Below, in pieces: positions 12,358 through 26,430 of a stretch of 64,000 nt of DNA; positions within the stretch are counted from its first letter, which is position 1, and each line of letters begins with the position of its first letter. Source of the stretch: Monosporascus cannonballus (Eukaryota; Ascomycota; Sordariomycetes; Xylariales); the NCBI GenBank assembly GCA_004154925.1, contig QJNS01000308.1, positions 1-64,000 of the forward strand, in the 5' to 3' direction. Below the pieces are notes generated by a model, which saw only the letters and a program-made list of their open reading frames with translations, was not told the DNA's origin and made no database searches. Both the position numbers and the translations under genes were made by a program.

Positions 12358-15300
12358 AAACCTTATTTTAGATGCAGGTTGTTATAAAGGAATATAAAAT
12401 TATTATTATTCGTATCGTTTCCTTAAAAAAATAAATAAATAACAAGCGAATAAAAATAACATAATTAAAAGCCCGTTTTAGTAATAATTTAGCCGTAATT
12501 AATTGCATTATTTTAAAATAAAAAATATAAGATAAAAATATAAGTACCCGTAAGTGATTTACGAAAATCTATACGTCCTGATAGGTACTTATTTATTATT
12601 TATCTGATTTAGTAAATATCCGCAGGTATTTATTAAATTTATTAAACACTTATTAAATATTTATTAAGTTTTGTTAAGGATTTACGAATATCTAATAAAT
12701 AAAAATTTATATATAAAGTAAATTATTTTAATAATTTAATAAAAATAATAATATTAAAGAATTTATAGTTAAATTATATAAAATTTATTAAATATTATAA
12801 AATTAAATAATGTCGATCTTTTTTTAAATTAAACTTAAATGTCGCTTAAACTTTTATTATTATTATTATTTTACGTATTATTTAAATTTGTATTATTTTG
12901 CGCATAATTATTTTACGCGGTTTTTTTAGTATATTTAAAATTTTGGTTATAAACTTTATTTAACGGAATATTAGGTTTTTTTATTAAAAACCGCATTTTT
13001 TTTATTTACGGTCTTGTTAAGCTTTAATAATAATATAAAATATTTTTAATTAATTATTTTTTTTATTAAATAATAATTTATTTGCCGTAAATAACGTATA
13101 TATTAATTATTATAATAATTAAAGTATTAGAAAATTATTTTATATATTATTTATATTTAAATTATTCGATTAACATAATTTTTACTGTTTTTTTCATAAT
13201 ATCTATAGCAAAAATTTGAAATTGTAATTAGTTTTTGAATTATTACGAAATTTCTTTTATTAAGCGTTAAAAAGGTATATTTTTGAATAATAATTTAATA
13301 ATTATTTGATATCGTCGGATTTTACACAAAACGACAGCTATATATATTAATATTATTTTAAGATTATTTCATTTTTTAAAGAAAATTTATTCCCAGATAA
13401 AACGCGTTTTTTTCGCCTTTTAAGAAGGGCCGGGCCTTTAGGTATTAATTTCCCAGCCGGGCGCTTAGGTATTATTTTCCTAGTCGGAGATTATTTTATA
13501 GCATAGAGAATTCTTTTTTTAGCGCCAGGTGGTTTTTTTAATTTCAGAATTAACTGGCGAGGCGTTTACCAAATACGCGCTATTTTGACTATTACCGTAA
13601 TTATGAAATTATTAATAAATCATTATTTTATTATTATCATAATAATATCTTTTTATTATAATTAAATTTGTTATTATAATTACGTGAAAATATTAATTAT
13701 AAAGACAATACAGTACTAAATAAGTATTTCGCGAATTTTTGATTAGATATAAATATAAACGATTTTTTGAAAAAAATAAGATATATAAGGTAATATATGG
13801 TAATTAAAAAGGTTTCCATAATTTATCTAAATACTTTGCTTTAAAAAAACTTTATCTTTTTATTATAATAAAAATAATATATATAATATTATTATTTTAC
13901 GATTATTCTTTTAATTTTAATTCATATAATTAAAATTTCCTAAAATAAAAATTTATATATTATAACATAAAAATAAATAAAAGTAAAAAAGAAAAAAAAC
14001 AAGAAATAGTCTGATATTAACTTTAATCCGCCCTTAAAAATTACGAAAATAGTAACTATAGTATTTGTCGCTCTAACGTAGTAATTACGGGCCTATTTTA
14101 CTATAATTGTAATAATAAATCCTAGTTATTCCGAAAAACGGCCAGTTTTAAATAAACGTTAAAATTTATTTTTTAAAAATTTCTTCCCTTATTTTTAATA
14201 ACGCCTTTATTTTTATTATTAATTCAACTTTTTTTTTACGAAATTAATTCTTAAATATAGTTTCTTTATATTAAAATTCGTTTACTCTAATAATTCAACT
14301 AACATATAGAAATTTCCGGAATATCTAATTTTCGTTCTTGTTATTTTCGGTTTTATCCGGATCTTTTAAATCGTTATCTAATACCCCGTAAAGTTTATCT
14401 AGTAGTAAGTTATCCTAATCGGGCAATTTTCTTAAGTTTTCGATAAACGGAATTTGAAATATTTTCTGCATTTTTCTCTTACGTTTTTCGAATTATTTTC
14501 GGACATAAACGGGGTCGTTATTATCGTATGTAATATCGTTATCCAAATTAAATATTTTAGTTCAAATATAAAATAATATAATTAAAATTAATTTAAATTA
14601 TTGTAATAACATTAAGTACCAATTAAAATAATATTTTAATCAAATATAATTGCAGATATGCGTTCTTAATATAGAAAAATATTATTTATATAATAAATTA
14701 CGTATTAAATAAGCAAAACTAGGAAATATATTATTAATCCGTTACCATAATATCAAACCGGCTTCGTTCGAACTAATACTTAAATAATATAATTAAAAAA
14801 TAATTTTTAAATTATTACTTAAATTATTTAACTTCGTATTAAAAATAATTGTTAATAATATTTTCTTTCAGATTATCGTTAATACGGTATATGAAACCCC
14901 TTTTATAAGGATTTAAATTTAATAAGAAAATTTCGATAAAGTTTTCGTAAGTCGAAGTAAAAATATATATAATAAATTGTATATTCCTCTTATTACATTT
15001 TTTCCAATATCTTTTGTACTTTTATTTAAATCATTTAACGGTTTCTCCATAAAATATATTTTTAAATAATTTTAATTAAAAATACTTTTGCTAATTATTA
15101 AAGTAATTACGGAATTTGATAGCCGTATAACCTAATAATAAATGAATTAGGACGGAAAAATAAACCAATAGGCGACAATTCATAAATGACTTATTAATAT
15201 ATTTAAGAATTTTCAAAATTGTTAATTTGGTATTTGTTTCGTAATAATCATAATTATATTAGTGGTCGATTAATAAACTTAGAAAATATTAACTTTTTCC

Positions 15301-16098
15301 AATTTTTTTTCTTTATTTTTTAGTTTCTTATCCGGGTAATTATTTTAATAAGCCTTTACGATATGCGTTTCGTATTTACGTAAATACTTAAGCATAATTT
15401 TGTACTCGCTTACTATATAGGAAATATAATTTTCTCGGAAAAAACCGAAATTATTCGTTATTTAAATAAAGCATTTAAAAATATTAACTAAATAACGAAT
15501 AAATTTAATATTGTAAAAAGGCAATTTATAACCTGTTTTTTTAAATAATAAATATTCGCGTACAAATCTTTAAATTACGGGGTATATTTTTATACTACGT
15601 AACAAAACGAATTACCGAACTTTAACGGCCATAAACATTAGAAACTATTTAAAACATATTTTTCTAATTTAAAAACCTATTTATAATTATATTTTATTAA
15701 ATTTATAAAAAGGTTTTTTATTAAAGCCGAAATAAGTTCAAATAGTAATGACGCGTAATTATAAAAATGAAATACTTATTTTATATTTATTTTAAAAAAT
15801 ACGAACAAATATAATTATATATTCTTTTTTCGAAATATTAAGGTTTTTGCCTTATTTCGGCAAGTTTTTAAATTTTTTGTTTTGTTCGCCTAAAGCTTTT
15901 TTAAATTTATTCGATAGCCCTATATTATAAGCCTTAAAAAAGGTATTAAATGTTTTTTATAAAGCATATAACGTATCCGCATAATGTCGCATTTCGTCTG
16001 CTTATTAAAATTTGTGGCTTAATTTTCGATAAAACCATTTTCGCATAATTATTTATCTAATACCAAAGTAATTATTCGCAATAAAAATGCGAAATTAG
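12358..16098. other. Decayed repeat sequence between two LTR elements
   Basis: AT-rich throughout, with no LTR or TIR pair found. A less AT-rich patch at about 13405-13565 contains two similar units of roughly 27-29 bp (GCCGGGC..TTAGGTATTA..TTTCC.AG) at about 13428-13487. On the minus strand, 14300-14560 and 15840-16075 give protein-like runs such as IPFIENLRKLPD and LSNKFKKALGEQNKKF, broken by stops. I cannot assign them to a family; they are probably an older transposon on the minus strand. Confidence 0.5.
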
Positions 16099-16287
16099 TG
16101 TTACAGGCTAAAGCCTATAAGGCAGCTCGGGCTTACGGAACGAGCTCTCTAGCCCGACCTCACCCATATGTATATAAGGAATAGCCACCTCATTAATAGC
16201 TAGCTATTTCTCCCCTTTCTTCCTTACCTTAAATATAAATCTTTTTAAGAGGTACCTCCGTTCAACCTACGTATTATACCCGTTACA
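16099..16287 (+). repeat. 5' LTR of the plus-strand element at 16.1-21.7 kb
   Basis: This 189-bp copy keeps much of its original sequence (CAGCTCGGGCTTACGGAACGAGC) and is clearly less AT-rich than the element interior. A TATATAAGG at about 16172-16180 is a candidate TATA box for the element's transcript. Confidence 0.88.
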
Positions 16288-18904
16288 TATATTTGAAGTT
16301 ATAATTTATTATAATTTTTAAATAATTAAATAAAAATAAAATGTTTTTTATAAATATTTTAAATATAAATAATAAATTAAAGAAAGTTTTATAACGAAAT
16401 AATTACGAAGTAATATAACCGATAAAAGTATAAACGAACTTACGGTATTAATTTTATCCGGAACCTTTAAAAAAACTTATAATATTAATTGTTCGTAAAT
16501 ATATTTTAAAATTTTAACATATAATAGAAAATATATATTAAATTCATCCTTAATTGTAACAAAATAATAAATAATTTATTTAACCGGATAATAGAAATAA
16601 ACAAAAATATTTTTTTACTAAAATAAAAAAAAACTTTTATAAAATAAGATCCGCCTTGCTAAAAACTTACGGTAAACCCACCGCTTAATAACGTATTTAT
16701 AAAAGCAAATCGTAAACCTAGAAAATAATTTTCGTAAAACGAAAAATCAAAAATATTCCCTTTATTTTTCGCTACATCTTATATAAATATAAAAGAAAAC
16801 CGGTTTATTTCCTGCTTTTTTTTAATAATTTACCTAAATATTATAATATTTATGTTTGCCGAAAAATAATTATAACTTAATTATTAATTCGAAACAAAAA
16901 AATTACAAAAGGATTTCGACGTTAACAGTTTTTTTTATATAAAAAATTATGTCGAAAATAAGCAGGCGGTATAATTCGTTAAAAAATAATTATAATATAT
17001 AAAATAAGATAATAATTAATAATTTTAAAATTATTTATTAATTTTTAAATTTAAATTAGCCGAATATAAAGATTTAACGTAACCTTTAATAATTAAAATA
17101 ATTTTCTTAAACGTTAATATTAATATATAATTTTATAATACATTAATTACGAAAAATATACCTTATAATAATTATAATCGTTACGTATATAAAGTAAAAA
17201 AGGTAATTAATTACTTAAATATTTTATTTAATTATTATAAAAGCAAAAAAATAATAATTTAATAACTCGATAAAAAAAGCAAAAAGGTTAATTAATAATA
17301 AAATATCAATTAAATTAACGAACAGGCTTAAATAATAAACGTTTAAAAGGATATATTTATAACGGATATTATATAATTAATTATATTAATTCCCAAATTT
17401 ATAAATTAATAACAAAATAATCGGAAAAGTTAATCCGGGAATAATTCAAAATAGAATTCAAGTAATTAGCTTTATGCAAAATAATTTTCCGATAACGAAA
17501 TAAAAACTTAAAAACAGAAAAAATAATATTTCTGTAACGCTGCCACTAATTATTCGAATTAGGAATACCTTAAATATAAACCTGCAAAACGGCTTTATCT
17601 GGCTAAAACAAAGGTTAAAATAGCAAATTTGCGGAATACCGTTAACGGGAATAACGATTCAAATAACGAAAATTTAAAAAAGTAACTTTTATTAAAAATC
17701 GTTACCAAAAAAAACGTAATAAAGGAAAAATTACAAAAACTTAATAATAAATTAAATAATACCTTTTTTAAATTAAACACCGTAATTAATAATATTATAT
17801 ATATAAACGTTTTAATTAATAATATATATATTTATTATTCCGGATTTAATTAACTGCTAATCCGTTATTTAAAATTATAACGTATATTTATTATATTTTA
17901 TCGGTTAAAATTGGCAAAAAATAATAAGCTTATAATAACCGTAATTTGAAAAATTACTTACGTTAATGTAAATTTGAACGGCCGCCTTAAATAAATTTGG
18001 AGGTACGTAATTAAAAACGTATTTTATTTTTTATCTTAGGAAAACCCTAAATAAAATATAATAATATTATATACGAAACGAAATAACGGTTTATCCGCTT
18101 TACGAATAACGTTACCGCGCCCGTATTACGCAAAAAAAATAACTTAATAAAAAACCTAAAAACTGCTAAAAAGGACAATTATAAAAATATATAAAAACCT
18201 GCTTAATAACGGCCGTAACTTTTGCGATAATAATGCGGCAAAACCGCTATAAGAAAGACGGAACATAATTATTCGTAATCTTTATAAAAAATATGAATAA
18301 AGCTTTAAAAATAAAACCGTAATTAACCTTTAAAAACATAACGGAATATTTTCTTAAGGAAATACAGGAATTCTGAAATTTTTTTGCAAGTAACGAAAGT
18401 TCGTCGTTATTACTTTGTTATAATAATAATAATATAATAGTAAATTTAAAAACAAATATTTCGGATTAAAAATTTTTATAAGGACTTTTATACGGGATAT
18501 TACGGGAAAAATTATTAATTTTATGCAAAATATTTGTAAACCTGCTTAATAAAAATTAGATTCGGATTAATAATTTTTTTATAAATATCCCGGTATTATT
18601 CGTAAAGAAATTTAACGAAGGTTTATAGTTTTACGTAAATTATAAGAAATTATATAAAATTATGGAATAAAACCGTTATTCTTTTCCGTTAATAAAAAAA
18701 AGTTACGAACCTTATTATAAACGCAGTAATTTATAAAATTTAACGTTCGAACGGCTTTTTACCGGTTACGTATCCGCCAAAAAAAACAAATAAAAAACTA
18801 TATTCCGTATATGCTTTAAATCTTTCGAATAACTAATATGCCCATTCGGCCTTAACGGTATACCGGTTACTTTCCAGCATCATATTAATATTATATTAAA
18901 ACAT

Positions 18905-18960
18905 TACCTTGATAACTTTTACTTTATATATATAAATAATATATTAATTTATTTGTCCGG
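18905..18960 (+). pseudogene. Reverse transcriptase active-site fragment with DD changed to NN
   Basis: The plus strand encodes LDNFYFIYINNILIYLSG, aligned with the gypsy RT box (LDxFVxVYLDDILIYS). Both catalytic Asp codons read AAT (Asn), the outcome of G-to-A changes expected from RIP on the opposite strand. Just upstream, TVTFQHHINIILKHY matches the conserved segment that precedes the box. The element cannot be active. Confidence 0.88.
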
Positions 18961-21483
18961 TTTTTGAACTAATTATATAACCAAAATTAAGCTGGTATTT
19001 TGCCATGTAGCGGAAATAGAATTAAAGCTAAATTCGGAAAAATACAAATTCGTAATCCAAGAAATAAAATATCTAAATTTCATTATCAAAACAAAAATAA
19101 ACCTAAAGGTTAAGTCCAAAAAAATAATTGTTATTCGAAACTAAAAAGCTTTTATTAACGTAAAAAAATTAAGAATTTTATCGGGTTCGTTAATTTTTAC
19201 CGAATTTTTATAAAAAACTTTAACGAGATAACGGCTTTTTTTTACAATTAACTAAAAAAAATCCTTTTCTGCTAAAAAAACAAAAAGCAATAAATTTTCG
19301 ACCAACTTAAAAAACTTTTTATTATAATGTTTATCTTTACGTATCAAAACTTCGAAAGAAAACGGTAATAAAAACAAATTATTTCGGCTAAATAATTAAA
19401 AAATATTTATCCTAATTTGATTCGTTAAAACGCTTATAACTAATAATATATTTTTAAAGCAATTATTACTAATTAAGTAGAATTATAAAATATACGATAA
19501 AAAATTATTACTTATTATTAAAACGTTAGCAAAATAAAAAAAATTAAAAGTTAATTAGCTTTTTTACGATTTTAACAAATTATGCGAACTTTTAATATTT
19601 TATAAATATTTATAAACTTATTAAAAAGTAAATTTAAGAAGTTAACTTTTTATTTGCTTTTAATTTCGTACTTAAATATTATCTTAATAAATTAATAAAC
19701 CGATCCGATATTATATTTCGCAAGTTACAAAATATATTGTATGGCGAAAAAAATATTATATTTAAAAAACGGATAACCCGGTTAATTAAAAAATAATTAT
19801 TTAACGAATTACCGTAAATTTAAAAAAATCTTAATAACTATAATTTACTTAAAACAAAAAAACGAACAACCGGTTATACTCTCTAATAAAAAGGTTTTTC
19901 GAAAAAAGACTTTAAAAAATATAAATTTAAAAATTACCAAAAAATAAATTTTTAAATATGGCGTACGCCGCCGTAACCTAAAAGTTACGTAATTTCCCCT
20001 AATTATAAATACGGTAAAAGTTTTATAACGGAATATTTTTTTAATTTTAAAATCTTTTATAATTTAAAGGATATATTTAGGTTGTTATTTTAAAATTATT
20101 CCGAATATTATTAATTTAATAAATATACGATTTTTATATTATTAATTACCCAGAAAAAAATGTTACGTTAATAATATTAACCCGGAACTATTATTAGCCG
20201 GAATAAATTTAAAATATATGCCGTTGTTGCCGTAATTATAACGTATTTAACTAATTATATATATAAAAAAACAGAAAAAAAGGTTATTACGGCCTTTATT
20301 TATTTCAAACTAATTTTATTTAGATTTTTTGATAAACTTTATAATCGATTTACCGGTAAAATAAAAAAGGAGCCTTCGTTTTCTTATAATACTTTACGAT
20401 CATTTAGCAAAAACGGTTATTTTAAAGCTAATACCTAATATAAACGTAAAAACGTACGTTTAACGCTTTATTATTTGTTATTGGATATATTATAATTTCC
20501 CCAAAAAATTAATATCCGATAAAGAGAATAATTAAACGAATAAATTTTGGGTTTATTTATATAATTTAATAAATATATAATAATAACTTAATATATTTTT
20601 AATTTCCAGATAAATATAATTATAAAAAAATTAATTAAAACATTTTCGCATATTTTTGTAATTTTATAAATTACGTATAATATAATTAGGCCGAATTTTT
20701 ACCGGTAATATGATTAATTTTTAACGGTGAAAATTGTGTATTAAAAATAAAGTTTTTTTTTAAATTTACGGATACGATATAAAACTTATTAATAAAATAT
20801 CGGTAATTATTTAAGTAATTTTTGAAATTAAAAGAAATAATAATTTTATTAAAAATTTAGAAAAAAATAAAAAATTTATATAAATTATTATAACGTTAAT
20901 ATAGGCCCGGATAAAATAATTAATTAATATTTTAAAAATTAAATATTATATTTTAAAATAAAAAACTTAATATAATCAAATTTAAAAAACGTAATTATCC
21001 CGTAATCATTTAAAAAATTATTTTGGATATATTTTAAAGTTATTATAATTATGCTTTATAATACCGTAAAATTAAACATCCCGTTAAAAATATATACGAA
21101 ATTCGACGTAAACCTCCTAAAATTAATAATAAAAAACCCGTTATTTAATTAAATTTAAAATAATAATTAATTATTATTAATATTATTAAAAAAAGGAAAG
21201 AAATATATAATAAAACATATATTAAAAATTAACAATAAACGCATAAGCTGCGGTTACCGAAAAAAGTTATTCGTGAAATAAGCAGGTTATACCGAATTAA
21301 TATAAAAATTACGTAATAATTTCGAAAATATAATTATTCTCAATAATTTCGAAAAGTTATTCGGAAATAGAAATAAGGTCGGCAAAAACATAAAAGTACG
21401 AATAAGGATAACAAAAGGTATAAATAAAGCCGCCGCCGTTTCGCTATAACTTCGTTATTTCTTAAAGGTAAGGAAAAGGGTGA

Positions 21484-21673
21484 TATTATAAGCTAAAGTT
21501 TATAAAGCAGTTCGGGCTTACGGAACGAACTTCTTAGCCCGAGCTTACCTATATATATATAAAAAGCAGCCATCTCGCTGGTGGCTAGTTATTTTTCCCT
21601 TTCCCTTCTTACCTTGAATATAAACCTTTATTAGGCCGTACCTCCATTTAACCTACTTATCATGCCTGTTACA
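21484..21673 (+). repeat. 3' LTR of the plus-strand element at 16.1-21.7 kb
   Basis: This 190-bp copy matches 16099-16287. Shared blocks include TTCGGGCTTACGGAACGA, TTATTTTTCCC(T)TT and ACCTCCATTTAACCTA. Differences are mainly C/T and G/A. Confidence 0.88.
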
Positions 21674-24600
21674 ATTACTCGGCTATTCCTAGTTTTTTTA
21701 ACCGACATAATAACTTATCGCTATTAAACTTATTTAATTTAATATTATAAAGTTAGATATTAATTAAAAAATAACGTTTTTTTATTTCGGGTTAATCTAA
21801 TAAATAATAATTTCTTAAAATAAAAATGCTAAATAAATATAATTTGAACGTTATAATTAATTGATATATAAAATTTTAAGAGAATATTTTTAAATCCATA
21901 TTTAATAACTGCGTTAATATGTATTCGTATATGCTTTATATATATTTTTATTACTAATAATTTAAAGCTATTATCGTAAAATAATATCATTATTCGAAAG
22001 TATTTAATTAAAAACCCCGGAAAAGGCAAATATTAAAATATGAAATAAATAATTAAAAATTCTAATTAAATTTAAGTATTTTAAATAATACTAAGTCCAA
22101 ATTATAATAAATAAAAATTATTTCAAAATTATTACTTTTAAAAAAAGAGGGGAAATTAAAAATAAATAAAATCTATTAAAATCTCATTAATAAAAAGTTA
22201 TATAATAATTATTTTAGAATTCTTTCAAACCATATATATATATCATAATTATATCGGGAATTTTATTATTAGTAATTATGTTTATTTAATCTACTTTTTT
22301 ACGGCATATATTATTCCGTAAATATTTTTTATATAATTTATTTCGTTTTTTTAGGAGGGAAAAATAAGATATATAAAATAATACCCATATCGCCGACACT
22401 TAATTTTAGGTTACTTAATTATCCGTTAATAAACTTATATAAAGTCCTTTTAATATTCCGAATTACGGTTTATTTCATTAAATATATTAATAGTTTCGTT
22501 TAATAAGTTTTCGTTATTTTTGCTATTAATATTTTTTTAAAACCATAACTGCCGTTAAAACCAAATCACCTAATCCTTATATTAACGCTTTTAATATTCG
22601 TAATATTCCCGGTTAATAATAGGAAAATCGGCCTTCCGTCGTATTTAGAATTAAGATCGGCTTAAATAATCTGGCGTAATAAAACAGTTTTTGTTTTAAC
22701 TAGGTAGGCTCGGTATATTAAGTTATTTTCTATTTGATAATTATTTACTAAATTATAAATAGCTAAGTTCCGAATTTGGCTTTCGCGTATTTTATTTTTA
22801 ATACGAATTTATTTTAATCGGCTTTTAATTTTGGTATTTCCTATCGTCGCCTTTTAACAGATAATTTTTACTAGGCATTTCGTTATTATTTTGGTTATCG
22901 ATAATAAAAATTTTTGAATTACTGTTTTAATTAAGGTTATTATTTTATAAAAAAACATTTTATAATGATTTATTATTATTATCGAAATTATTATTACCGA
23001 AACCAAAATTTTCGAAAATCTATAACATTATTTTGATATTATAATAAATTTAATTAAAACTATAATAAGAATTTTTTTCTAATAAATAAATAATTGGCAA
23101 AAACAGAAAACAATAATCGAGACTACGTAAATAATTAACGATAAAAAGTCTTAAAATTACGCATTAATCTTTTCGAATATCGTTTATTTTTTTTCTTTTT
23201 ATTAAACCTTTATAATAAAATTATTAATTCCATTTATTGCAATTCGAACTTAAAATTACCAAAATATTATAATTAAAAAATTACCCGTTTTAAGTAATAC
23301 TTTAAATTTTTTAAGAACTGACGATACCTAATACAAACTTAATCAAAATTCCAATAATTGTATTTTTGATTTTCCCCTGTTATTTAAATTTATTAAATAT
23401 ATGCCTATTTAACGTATAATATAAAATAAGCCAGTACTATTAACTAGTTTTGCTTCCAAATTGGCCAAAGAAAAACGTTAAACCAATAAGATTTTAGCTA
23501 AAAGTACTTATTTATAAAGTTTAGCGTTATAAACGAAAGACACGTAATAAATATATAGCATAAATTATTTCATAATTATTTTATTATTAATATTCTCCAG
23601 TAAATATATTCCGCAAAATTCGAAAATACTAGAAAAATACCTGCTTAATTTTCGAGAAAGTACTATTTTAGTATATCATTCGCGAAATATTTATAAATAT
23701 ATTATTCCAATTTTTACGAATAAAGACGTTTATTTTGGAAATATTACAAAAAATTACCCAAAATTTTTAAAATTTTTTATTTTAAAATAATACTTTTTAC
23801 GTTATTTATAATTGTGAGATAACGAAGGTGCGACGCTAGCCACAATACCAAAAGGTCAGCAATTCCAAACCCTTCTGGGCTATATTAGCAACTAGGTACT
23901 ATTCTTGATATTTGGAAACGTCTTATCAGGATATATGGGGTCCTGTTCTAGCCCTTTTGGCTGGCTATAGGGGGCTGCATTATCTTACAATAATAAGCCA
24001 GTAACGTTTTAAATAAAAAATATTTACATTATTCTGAAAATTTGTTCTTATTAAAATATAATTATTTTAAGGCCGGTTATTCAAGTCTTAAAAAGATTTA
24101 AAAAATAATATATATTTTATTGAATATTTTATTTTTTTTATTTAAAATATTTATTAAGAAATGTTAAAAATAATTAATATTATTTAATTAGGCAAATCCT
24201 GCTTTAACTTTTATGGGTACAAAATTCCTCAATAATAAGCCTTTAAATTCCGTATATCTTATATAAATTTCCATTTAGGTAAAACTTTGTGTTTATTAAA
24301 AAATTTATTTTATTCTTTTTATTTAGTTAATTCATTTTATTTTTAGCCTAATTAAATCCTATTACCTTATCTTATTATAATACGTTATTTTGGATTATTG
24401 TTATCAAATTACTAAAATTATCTTGAGATAATTGCATTTAAGTTTTTTAGCTTTTAATTCCGCAATACCCCTTTTATCTAAACGTCGGAAATCCGACAAA
24501 TTATTATCTTAAAGTCCGCATACCAAAAAGGTTCGGACGTAAAAAACCAATATTTCGACAAAACAAAATAATATCGAAAAACTGCGTTATAATTTAACGT

Positions 24601-25982
24601 AATAAATTAAACGCGAATTAAATAATTAAAAACGTTTAAATTTATATATAACTTCCGACAAATAAACCGCGTAAAATATGATTATTAAATAAATAATTAT
24701 TAATTATTAATAAATGTTATTTTATAATTATTTTAATATTTTATTAATTATTAGTAACGGGCAAAATAATAATATTTTGATTAAGTTATAACAAAATAAA
24801 ACGAAACCAAAAATATATTTATAATACCAAATATTAATAATAAAATAATCGAAATATTTTATTTTAACGATAATGCTGTTAATGATATTTGTTATAAATG
24901 TATCGTTAATTATCTTGATAATTTAATACTTTAATTATCGGAAAATCTTATTATGTTTTAAATTAAAAAGTTTCGTATAACGATCCAAAACGTGATTTTT
25001 TACATTAATTATTTTTTAGTTATTTTATTAATATATTTAATATTTATTACCGGCTTAAAGCAGAAATATTTTATTAAATATTCGTATAAAAACCCGAATT
25101 TTAATATATATATATCGTAATAAAGTTGTCGAATTTAATATTAATAAAATTATAAGTTTTTTAATGCAATTTTACTATATATTTTATTAATTTTTGGTAA
25201 ATAACGCCTTTATAAATCGAAATAATTTTAATATTAATATTACGATAGAAAATATTAAAAAAAAGATTATGTTTGTATTTCGTTCCGTATATTTTAATTA
25301 GTGTTTAATTATTTTAGTTTTTAATTTTTTGAATATAACTTTACATTTTCGAAGGTTTAGCGTTTAAAATAATGTAAAATCATAAATAATTTATATTTTA
25401 AATTATATTAATATACAAATATTTCCCGAATATGTTTAAAAAATTATAAATTCTTATTTATAAAAATATTTCGGCCTCAGACATAATTTTACACAATTAT
25501 CTAAAATACTTTTTATTTATAAAAATAGCTTTTTATTATATTATTTAAGCCGTTATAAATTTTACGATATTTGTATTCAAAAATATATCCTTATTTAGCA
25601 TTACAAAAAATATAAACCTTATAAAAGGTTATTGCGGTTTTTAATTTAGGCAAACTCGAAATTAAAGAAAAAAGTTTATTTATTTAGTTACATTAAAATT
25701 TAATATTATAAATAAATATATTAAATAATTATTTTAAAATATATATAAATGAATATACGGTTTATCTAAGATTATACGGTATTTTATTACCAAAGCTTAC
25801 CGACTTTATAACCTGGCGTAATAAGGCCAAAAAAACCATTTTATACGTTATTTCGATACGAAATCCCGCGACCTTATTTCTTATATTCGCTCCTAACGTT
25901 CAAACTCTTTTTTTATTATAGGTATATTACTGGAAATTATAAAATAAGATTTTAATTATATTAAAGAACTTAAGTAAAAATA
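21674..25982. other. Decayed repeat sequence between two LTR elements
   Basis: AT-rich, no gene. On the minus strand around 22668-22790 a short protein-like run (NLVNNYQIENNLIYRAYLVK) survives; the family is not recognised. A small TIR element at 23812-23990, listed separately, is the only well-preserved piece. The remainder shows nothing I can support. Confidence 0.5.
23812..23990. mobile_element. 179-bp MITE-like element with TIRs
   Basis: TTGTGAGATAA at the left end and TTATCTTACAA at the right end are inverted repeats with one transition mismatch. Both sides are flanked by TAA, a possible 3-bp target duplication. The interior is of roughly average GC content, for example CCTTCTGGGCTATATTAGC and GGCTATAGGGGGCTGC, in the middle of RIP-degraded DNA. 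PIF/Harbinger elements use 3-bp TWA targets, so a Harbinger-type MITE is possible, but the TIR is short. A solo LTR with accidental inverted ends is the alternative. Confidence 0.55.
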
Positions 25983-26373
25983 TGTTATGACCTAACGGGC
26001 TGCGGCCTCAGAAAACGGTCGTAACGGTGACTAAGCCATGTGGGTCGAGTTACGTGATAGCTTGATAGGATCGATCGTAAAGCCTTTAGAGCCGGGCTCG
26101 ACAGGATCGATTGTAAAACCTTTAAAGCCGGGTTCGACAGGATGAAAAAATTAAATATAAAGATATTTATTATTTTTATAATTTAAATAATTTTAATTTG
26201 CAATATTTATTAATATTAAATATTTGCATTATAATATCGTTACCTAAGGTATTTTTGGTATTACGAGACGTAATACATTATTATATTTATTATTTAAATT
26301 CTTACGATATTTTTGTTAATATAAACCCGTCGATTTAAGGTTTAATAATTGGTTAAACCGTTTAGCCGTTATA
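25983..26373 (+). repeat. 5' LTR with internal 36-bp duplication
   Basis: 391 bp, the same length as 32329-32719. It contains two adjacent 36-bp units (26067-26102 and 26103-26138) that share AGGATCGAT.GTAAA.CCTTTA.AGCCGGG.TCGAC. The same duplication is present in the 3' LTR, so it predates insertion. Confidence 0.93.
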
Positions 26374-26430
26374 CGTTATAAGCTTTTGTTCAGTAATACC
26401 GTTAAATTTTAAGTAATATTTAATATTGGT

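Larger units (their letters stand above)
16099..21673 (+). mobile_element. Ty3/gypsy-type LTR retrotransposon, RIP-inactivated
   Basis: Direct repeats 16099-16287 (189 bp) and 21484-21673 (190 bp) bound the element. The ends are TGTTACAGG...CGTTACA in the left copy and TATTATAAG...TGTTACA in the right copy, where TG has become TA. A purine-rich tract AGGAAAAGGGTGA (21471-21483) abuts the right LTR. The reverse transcriptase is legible on the plus strand at 18905-18960. Flanking bases are ATTAG and ATTAC, a four-of-five match, so the target duplication is plausible but imperfect. Every reading frame is closed by many stops. Confidence 0.87.

Noticed and set aside
12358..16098. A fourth complete transposon between two LTR elements
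   Set aside because: Protein-like minus-strand runs exist but no paired termini or diagnostic motif could be found, so no element borders are claimed.
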